NCBI GenBank assembly: GCA_002327965.1
Contig: DCVB01000099.1
Location: forward strand, 1 to 10,197
DNA from: Candidatus Aminicenantes bacterium UBA2199
Lineage (GTDB): Bacteria > Acidobacteriota > Aminicenantia > UBA2199
Length of the DNA stretch: 10,197 nt
Direction of reading: 5' to 3'
Part shown: positions 5,501 to 10,197 of the stretch, piece by piece
Layout: each line of letters opens with the position of its first letter
Numbering within the stretch: the stretch's first letter is position 1
Translations under genes and position numbers: made by a program
The notes under the pieces: generated by a model
Database searches by the model: none
What the model was told of the DNA's origin: nothing
What the model saw: the letters and a program-made list of their open reading frames with translations, nothing else

Positions 5501-6878
5501 GTCTTTCCTGTTGCTCGCCGTTCTTTTGCTGGCGGCCGCCTGCGCCCCGTCCCGCCCCTCCCTGCCGTCGCCGCGCACCGTTCCCGCCGCCCACGCGGTC
5601 CCGGACCCGGCGGCCAGGGCCGAGGCCATTTTCCAGAGCGGCAAGGCCCGCCTGGAGAAAGGGGACATGCCCGGGGCCAAGGAGTATTTCGACCTGGCGC
5701 TGGACGTGATGCTCGACGCCGAACCGGCCGGGGATGGCCGCCGCGCGGCGTTGAATGGTTTGGTGCGCAAGATCGCCGATATCGAGCTGATCTACCTGAA
5801 GGACAAGAACAGCCCCGAGAACGGCGAGCACGAGGCTTTTCTTGATCAGGTCATCGCCACGCCGCTGTTCCTGCCTTCGGAAAAGGACGTCCAGGACCTG
5901 CAGCATAAGGTCGGCGAGGCGGCCGTCGTCTCCTACAGCCTGCCGGTGATCGTCAATCCGCAGGTGGTCTCCTTCCTGAAGGCCTTTCAGACCATCCGCC
6001 ACGACGGCATCCAGCGGGCCCTCGACCGCATGGGCGAGTTTATCGGCCCCTTCCAGGAGATCTTCCGCCGCCACGGACTCCCCGAGGACCTGGCCTACCT
6101 GCCGATCATCGAAAGCGGCTTCCGGGTCGACGCCACGTCGCGGGCCCGCGCCCGCGGAGCCTGGCAGTTCATGGCCGCGACGGCGCGCCTGTATGGGCTG
6201 CGCGTCGACTGGCAGGTCGATGAACGCCTTGACCCGTTCAAGGCCGCCGATGCGGCGGCTCGCTTCCTCAAGCACCTGTACGAGGAGTACAACGACTGGT
6301 ACATCGCCCTGGCCTGCTACAACGGCGGCCCGCGCCGGGTCGTGAGGGCCATGCGCGCGTTGCAGACGGCCGATTTCTTTACCATCAACCGCAGCAGCCA
6401 CATCCGCCGCGAAACCAGGAACTACGTGCCCGCCTTCCTGGCCTCGCTGATCATCGCCCGTTCTCCCTACGAGTACGGATTCACCCTCGGCAACGGCGAG
6501 CCCCTGCTGGCCGGCAGCAAGACGGTCGAAGTGCCCTCGCCGGTGTCGCTGCCGCAGGTGGCCGAGCGGCTGCGGATGCCGCTCACCGAGCTGAAGAAAC
6601 TGAACCCGGAGCTGCTGCGCGATTTCACCCCCAGCAACGGCTCGGTGTATGCCCTGCGCGTACCGGCGGCAGCCGACGAGGCGGCGCTGGCAGGGCTGGA
6701 GCGCATCCCGGCCGGCAAGATCCCGCGCTACCGATCCTACCGCGTCCGCTCCGGCGACACGCTGTCCGCCATCGCCCGCCGTCACGGCACTTCAGTGCGG
6801 CGCATCCAGTCGGCCAACGGCCTGCGCTCCACCCTGATCCGTCCGGGCATGAACCTGATCATTCCCGGGGGAGATTGA
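5487..6878 (+). CDS. mltD: MltD-like membrane-bound lytic transglycosylase lipoprotein with LysM
   Basis: The 463-residue product cleaves the MurNAc-GlcNAc bond of peptidoglycan to form 1,6-anhydro ends. Start ATG 5487 gives a lipoprotein signal with LAAAC and lipid-bearing cysteine at residue 19. A short TPR-like segment (about 44-75) precedes the GH23/SLT domain (about 185-310): catalytic Glu209 in YLPIIESGF, then GAWQFMAATARLYGL, DERLDPFKAADAAARF and ALACYNGG. A diverged LysM-like stretch (about 350-400) and one clear C-terminal LysM (418-461, YRVRSGDTLSAIARRHG ... RPGMNLIIP) bind glycan. Length and order match E. coli MltD (452 residues, with two LysM). No strong ribosome site precedes it; the 14-nt overlap with mglA suggests coupled translation. 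Such enzymes make room in murein for division or for trans-envelope machines such as pili. Confidence 0.9.
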   Translation: MSKARSFLLLAVLLLAAACAPSRPSLPSPRTVPAAHAVPDPAARAEAIFQSGKARLEKGDMPGAKEYFDLALDVMLDAEPAGDGRRAALNGLVRKIADIELIYLKDKNSPENGEHEAFLDQVIATPLFLPSEKDVQDLQHKVGEAAVVSYSLPVIVNPQVVSFLKAFQTIRHDGIQRALDRMGEFIGPFQEIFRRHGLPEDLAYLPIIESGFRVDATSRARARGAWQFMAATARLYGLRVDWQVDERLDPFKAADAAARFLKHLYEEYNDWYIALACYNGGPRRVVRAMRALQTADFFTINRSSHIRRETRNYVPAFLASLIIARSPYEYGFTLGNGEPLLAGSKTVEVPSPVSLPQVAERLRMPLTELKKLNPELLRDFTPSNGSVYALRVPAAADEAALAGLERIPAGKIPRYRSYRVRSGDTLSAIARRHGTSVRRIQSANGLRSTLIRPGMNLIIPGGD

Positions 6879-8407
6879 TGGTCAGTTGCATCCACTCGGC
6901 CGTTCTCAACGGCCTGGAAGTGGTGGCCACCGAGGTCGAAGTCGGCTTCTCGCGCGGCATCCCCGGCATCGTCATCGTCGGCTTGCCGGACAACGCCGTC
7001 AAGGAGAGCCGCGAGCGCCTGAAGCTGGCGATCGGCCACCAGAACTTTGACTATCCCCAGGCCACCAAGATCGTGGTCAACCTCTCCCCGGCCGACCTGC
7101 GCAAGGAGGGCTCGGCTCTCGACCTGCCCATGGCCGTGGGCATCGTCAAGAATCGTTATCGCCTCTCCGGGGCGGCCTTTTCCGAGCTGCTGTTCTACGG
7201 CGAACTGAGCCTCGAGGGTGAGTTGAACCCGGTCAGAGGGGTACTGAACATCGCCCTGTTCGCCCGCCAGCACGGCTGGCGCGGCATCGTCGTCCCCTAT
7301 GAGAACCGGACGGAAGCCCAGTTCGTCAGCGGCATCGAGGTTTACCCCCTGAAGAACCTGGCCGAGGTGATCGAAATGGCCGAACATCCGCAGCGCTTCG
7401 TCCCCGCTCGCGGCCTCGACGCCCGCCCCGCCGCCGAACCCGCGGACAACGATTTTTCCGAGATCAAGGGGCAGTACCTGGCCAAGCGGGCCATGGAGAT
7501 CGCCGCCGCCGGCTCGCACAACGTTTTGATGATCGGCGCCCCGGGCTCGGGCAAGTCGATGATCGCCAGGGCGCTGCCTTCCATTCTGCCGGAGATGAGC
7601 GATGACGAGGTCCTGGAAACCTCCCTGGTCTACAGCGCCGCCGGCCTGCTGGGTGCCGGCGGCGGCCTGATGCGCTGCCGCCCGTTCCGCTCTCCGCATC
7701 ACACCATTTCCGACGTGGGCATCAGCGGTGGCGGCAAGTACCCGGTGCCCGGCGAGATCTCCCTGGCCCACAACGGCGTCCTTTTTCTCGACGAGATCCC
7801 CTATTTCAAACGCTCGGCCCTGGAAGTGCTGCGCCAGCCGTTGGAGGACGGGCAGATCACCGTCTCGCGTTCGCTGACCTCCGCCACCTTCCCGGCGCGT
7901 TTCATGCTGGTGGCGGCCATGAATCCCAGCCAGGATGCCGCCGGCTTCGGTGCGGGCGGCTACGGCGCCGCTTCGTCCCAGGGGCGTCGCTATTACTCCA
8001 AGTTGTCGCGGCCGCTGCTCGACCGCATCGATCTGCAGCTGGAGGTGAAGAAGGTCAAGCTGGAGGAGATCACTTCTTCCGCGCTGGCGGAAAGCTCCGG
8101 CGCCATCCGCGCGCGGGTCTCCCGGGCGCGCGACCTGCAGGCGCGCCGTTTCAGCGCCCTGAAGCGCAAGCTGTTCGCCAACGGCCAGATGCGCAACGCC
8201 GAGATCCGCCGTTTCTGCCCGCTGGACGGGGAGGGCGAGCGCCTGCTGCGCCGGGCCGTGGAGAAATTCGATCTGAGCGCCCGCGGCTATTTCCGGGTGC
8301 TGAAGGTGGCGCGTACCGTCGCCGACCTGCAGGGCGAGGAGAGGATCGCGCCGCCGCACGTGCAGGAGGCGCTGCAGTACCGCTCGCTGGACTTGAGCCG
8401 GTTCTGA
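6878..8407 (+). CDS. comM: ComM/YifB-family AAA+ ATPase (Mg-chelatase-like)
   Basis: The 509-residue product is full length for the family (E. coli ComM about 506). The N-terminal ChlI/S16-like domain (1-170) opens with the family signature VSCIHSAVLNGLEVVATEVEV and contains GLPDNAVKESRERL. The ATPase core has Walker A GAPGSGKS (220-227), Walker B GVLFLDE (300-306), RCRPFRSPHHTISD and PLLDRIDL; the C-terminal Mg_chelatase_C helices follow (RGYFRVLKVARTVADL). ComM is a hexameric branch-migration helicase that helps integrate DNA during natural transformation. ATG 6878 overlaps the previous stop (TGATG), with GGGGGAG at 6867-6873. The loop after VAAMNP (about 351-370), where many homologues have a CPCG...CxC cluster, is a cysteine-free Gly/Ala/Ser-rich stretch here. 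TTG 6875 is an alternative start adding one residue. Confidence 0.92.
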   Translation: MVSCIHSAVLNGLEVVATEVEVGFSRGIPGIVIVGLPDNAVKESRERLKLAIGHQNFDYPQATKIVVNLSPADLRKEGSALDLPMAVGIVKNRYRLSGAAFSELLFYGELSLEGELNPVRGVLNIALFARQHGWRGIVVPYENRTEAQFVSGIEVYPLKNLAEVIEMAEHPQRFVPARGLDARPAAEPADNDFSEIKGQYLAKRAMEIAAAGSHNVLMIGAPGSGKSMIARALPSILPEMSDDEVLETSLVYSAAGLLGAGGGLMRCRPFRSPHHTISDVGISGGGKYPVPGEISLAHNGVLFLDEIPYFKRSALEVLRQPLEDGQITVSRSLTSATFPARFMLVAAMNPSQDAAGFGAGGYGAASSQGRRYYSKLSRPLLDRIDLQLEVKKVKLEEITSSALAESSGAIRARVSRARDLQARRFSALKRKLFANGQMRNAEIRRFCPLDGEGERLLRRAVEKFDLSARGYFRVLKVARTVADLQGEERIAPPHVQEALQYRSLDLSRF

Positions 8408-8422
8408 GGGGCGAACCACGGA

Positions 8423-8893
8423 ATGGCATTTCAAAGAAGACACCTGGCGCAGATGCTGGTCCTGATCGCCGCTGCCGCTGCCGCGGGCCTGGCCGCCAAT
8501 TATTTCGCCTCCGAACCGCTGCCGCTGCTGCGGCCGCCGCCCAAGCCGGCTTCTTCCATGCCGACCGTCGGCGAGGTGGACGCCGAGTTCGTCGAACAGG
8601 TGCTCGGGGCCCCCGGCACCCTGCTGGTGGACGCCCGTGCCGCGGCCGCGTACCGCCTGGGCCATGTCCCCGGCGCGATCAGCCTGCCGCTGGGAGAATT
8701 CGCCGCGGCCTTCTCCCGCCTGGAACCGGAGTTGCGCCAGGCCGGTCTGCTGATACTGTATTGCAGCGATCCGACCTGCAGCGACTCACCCGAGTTGGCC
8801 CGCCGCCTGTGGGACGAAGGGCTGAGGAACTTCCTCCTCTTCAAGGGGGGGATGGAGGAATGGATCGGGAGGGGCCATGCCGTTGAGAAGTAG
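8423..8893 (+). CDS. Membrane-anchored rhodanese-like protein
   Basis: The 156-residue product begins with a basic MAFQRRH, then one hydrophobic helix (about 9-26) and a proline-rich spacer (about 33-43). The rhodanese fold follows: LLVDARAAAAYRLGHVPGA, the standard rhodanese entry motif, then active-site Cys114 in LYCSDPTCSDS, with a second Cys119, and the closing FLLFKGGMEEWIGRGH. Rhodaneses carry sulfur as a cysteine persulfide. The positive N-terminus predicts that the helix is an anchor and the domain lies in the periplasm. It begins 15 nt after comM, with GAGGGG at 8406-8411, and overlaps the MauE-like gene by 17 nt, which suggests the two products work together. Substrate is unknown; it could instead be a phosphatase-like or structural rhodanese. 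Confidence 0.85.
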   Translation: MAFQRRHLAQMLVLIAAAAAAGLAANYFASEPLPLLRPPPKPASSMPTVGEVDAEFVEQVLGAPGTLLVDARAAAAYRLGHVPGAISLPLGEFAAAFSRLEPELRQAGLLILYCSDPTCSDSPELARRLWDEGLRNFLLFKGGMEEWIGRGHAVEK

Positions 8894-9326
8894 CCTGCTC
8901 GGGATACTCTCCTCAACCTGGCTGCAGGGGCTCTGCCGCCTGGCGCTGGGCGGGATCTTCATCTATTCCAGCCTGGACAAGATCGCCCACCCCGACGAGT
9001 TCGCCAGGATCATCGCCAACTACGCCATCCTGCCCGACTCGCTGGTGACCCTGCCGGCCCTGGTCCTCCCCTGGCTGGAGCTCTTCGCCGGGCTGCTGCT
9101 GGTCGCCGGCATCTGGACCCGCAGCACGGCCGCGCTGCTCTCGCTGCTGCTGCTGGCCTTCATCCTGGCCCTGGGCGTCAACGCCCTGCGCGGCATCGAC
9201 GTCAGCTGCGGCTGCTTCTCCACATCGGCCGAAATCAAGGAGAACGCCTGGACTCTGATCCTGCGTGACCTGCTGATCCTCATTCCCGGCCTGGTGATTG
9301 TCTTCTTCGCTCGCGAAAAAAAATAA
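8877..9326 (+). CDS. DoxX/MauE-family four-helix membrane protein
   Basis: The 149-residue product has four predicted membrane helices at about 18-36, 57-80, 82-105 and 124-144. The family features are ALGGIFIYSSLDKIAHPDEFA at the first helix, LPWLELFAGLLLV in the second, and SCGCF (Cys111 and Cys113) after the third. Charges (MPLR at the start, AREKK at the end) predict both termini inside and the CxC loop on the periplasmic side. MauE is needed for methylamine dehydrogenase maturation and is linked to disulfide formation; many relatives of unknown role sit beside rhodanese genes, as here. ATG 8877 lies only 2 nt after GGGAGGGG (8867-8874), so the in-frame TTG at 8883 may be the true start. 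It ends the operon. Confidence 0.85.
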   Translation: MPLRSSLLGILSSTWLQGLCRLALGGIFIYSSLDKIAHPDEFARIIANYAILPDSLVTLPALVLPWLELFAGLLLVAGIWTRSTAALLSLLLLAFILALGVNALRGIDVSCGCFSTSAEIKENAWTLILRDLLILIPGLVIVFFAREKK

Positions 9327-9346
9327 TTGAGCTGAATTGAAATAGT

Positions 9347-9378
9347 AGATGGGTAGAAGGGTAAATGGGTTGATGGGT
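9347..9378 (+). repeat. Phased 8-bp tandem array, four units
   Basis: Four consecutive octamers agatgggt, agaagggt, aaatgggt and tgatgggt (consensus WRAWGGGT) all end in an unchanged GGGT. They lie in the gap between the MauE-like gene and the convergent pilT-like gene. The period equals that of the array at 4327-4422, whose complementary strand is likewise G/T/A-rich (GTGGTAAA when rotated). Confidence 0.7.
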
Positions 9379-9426
9379 TAAGAGAGCTTCAAAAAATCCC
9401 TGCCCGTGAACTTGCCCCGTCAACTC
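9367..9426 (+). terminator. Long imperfect hairpin between convergent genes, possible terminator
   Basis: GGGTTGATGGGTTAAG (9367-9382) pairs with CTTGCCCCGTCAACTC (9411-9426) across a 28-nt loop. Fifteen of 16 positions pair in the + strand RNA when G-U pairs are allowed (9368/9425, 9374/9419, 9379/9414); the only mismatch is 9378/9415. On the minus strand the three wobble pairs become A-C mismatches, so the fold favours + strand transcripts, that is, those leaving the operon. There is no T run after it, so it is not a classical intrinsic terminator. Confidence 0.45.
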
Positions 9427-9456
9427 GCCCAATCACCAGCCGGAGTTCCCTGATTC

Positions 9457-10197
9457 CTAGGCCTCGATGGTCATGTCGCGCTCCAGCTGGTCGGCCTGTT
9501 CGGCGGCCAGCATGGCATCGTCCATGGAGATCTTGCGGGCCTTGACCAGATCGATCAGGTGCTGGTCGAAGGTCTGCATGCCCAGGTCGCGGTTCTTGGC
9601 GATGTGAGTCAGGATCTCATTGGTCTTTTCGGGATTTTTCAGGCACATTTCGATGGTCTTGTTGGCCAGCATGATCTCGCAGGCGGGGAACATGCCGCTC
9701 TTGTCCCTGCTGGGCAGCAGCTGCTGGGAGATGATGGCCACCAGGTTCTCCGACAGGCGCTGGCGCACGGACGGGTGCTCGTCGGCCGGGAAATACCCCA
9801 GCAGGCGGTTCAGGGTGCGCATGACATCCGGGGTGTGGATCGAGGCCATGACCAAATGCCCGGTCTCGGCGGCTTTCAGGCAGGTGTCGACCGTCTGGTG
9901 ATCGCGCAGCTCGCCCACCATCAGCACGTCGGGGTCCTGGCGCATGGCGGCGCGCAAAGCCGAGGCGAACGACTCGGTATCCGGGCCGATCTCACGCTGC
10001 GAGATGACCGAGAGGTTCTTTTCGAAGAGGTACTCGATCGGGTCCTCGATGGTGATGACATGGGCCCGCCGCTTGAGGTTGATGTGGTTGATGATGGACG
10101 CCAGCGTGGTCGACTTGCCGTTGCCGGTGGCGCCGGTGACCAGGATCAGGCCGCGCTTGAGGGCGGCGATCTTCTCCAGCACCTTGGGCAGGTTGAG
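9457..10197 (-). CDS. pilT: PilT-family type IV pilus retraction ATPase (5' end outside window)
   Basis: The C-terminal 246 residues are visible; the gene runs off the right edge. The core has Walker A GATGNGKST (about 10108-10134), Asp box VITIEDPIEYLF, ISQREIGPDTESF, Walker B DPDVLMVGELRD with the catalytic Glu, and His box AETGHLVMASIHTPD. The protein is a hexameric cytoplasmic ATPase at the base of the pilus that drives fibre retraction in twitching and DNA uptake. The tail GMQTFDQHLIDLV is conserved in PilT and PilU. The AIRNLIRE retraction motif typical of PilT is replaced by TIEMCLKNPEK, so this may be a PilU-like or accessory paralogue. It points toward the + strand operon; its promoter is not in the window. 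The GTG at 10180-10182 is internal. Confidence 0.9.
   Translation of the reverse strand, partial: LNLPKVLEKIAALKRGLILVTGATGNGKSTTLASIINHINLKRRAHVITIEDPIEYLFEKNLSVISQREIGPDTESFASALRAAMRQDPDVLMVGELRDHQTVDTCLKAAETGHLVMASIHTPDVMRTLNRLLGYFPADEHPSVRQRLSENLVAIISQQLLPSRDKSGMFPACEIMLANKTIEMCLKNPEKTNEILTHIAKNRDLGMQTFDQHLIDLVKARKISMDDAMLAAEQADQLERDMTIEA

Noticed and set aside
6782..8665. A 627-codon minus-strand frame opposite comM
   Set aside because: It is antisense to a full-length, motif-complete ComM, spans several gene borders and has Gln/Gly/Arg-rich composition typical of shadow frames in GC-rich DNA.

Overview
The window is a GC-rich, densely coded chromosomal segment of a Gram-negative (diderm) bacterium. 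The diderm call rests on three lipoprotein signal peptides, a predicted outer-membrane beta-barrel protein ending in phenylalanine, a murein lytic transglycosylase and a type IV pilus motor ATPase. The gene mix (MglA-type GTPase, ComM, PilT family, protease/propeller/barrel fusion) would fit Acidobacteriota, Aminicenantes-like lineages or deltaproteobacterial-type groups. This assignment is inference; there is no rRNA or marker gene to settle it. No mobile element, CRISPR array, tRNA or rRNA was recognised.

Layout. Bases 1-366 are non-coding and AT-richer than the rest, with a promoter-like pair and two adjacent perfect dyads. Operon 1 (367-4235, +) holds a small TPR lipoprotein that starts at TTG, a lipoprotein of unknown family, and a large secreted protein joining a HELSH zinc-metallopeptidase domain, a TolB/WD40-like propeller and an Omp85-like C-terminal barrel. 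Bases 4236-4498 hold a purine-rich tract, a GC-rich apex and a strictly 8-nt phased pyrimidine array, then a strong dyad just before the next gene. Operon 2 (4499-9326, +) is tightly packed: MglA-like GTPase with an unusual C-terminal extension, MltD-like lytic transglycosylase lipoprotein, ComM/YifB AAA+ ATPase, membrane-anchored rhodanese, and a DoxX/MauE-family membrane protein. Bases 9327-9456 separate it from a convergent PilT-family ATPase (9457 to the right edge, -, 5' end outside the window) and carry a second 8-nt phased array that folds into a long hairpin.

How the genes may work together. MglA controls motility polarity and type IV pili in Myxococcus, PilT powers pilus retraction, and ComM acts on DNA taken up through pili, so the right half has a pilus/competence flavour; this is inferred from context only. 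Operon 1 looks like an envelope unit: two lipoproteins beside an outer-membrane protease-barrel fusion. The rhodanese and MauE-like proteins are predicted to place their reactive cysteines on the same periplasmic side, suggesting a small thiol or sulfur relay.

Most worth following up: the octamer arrays in both intergenic regions, the MglA C-terminal extension, the peptidase-propeller-barrel fusion, and the rhodanese/MauE pair.
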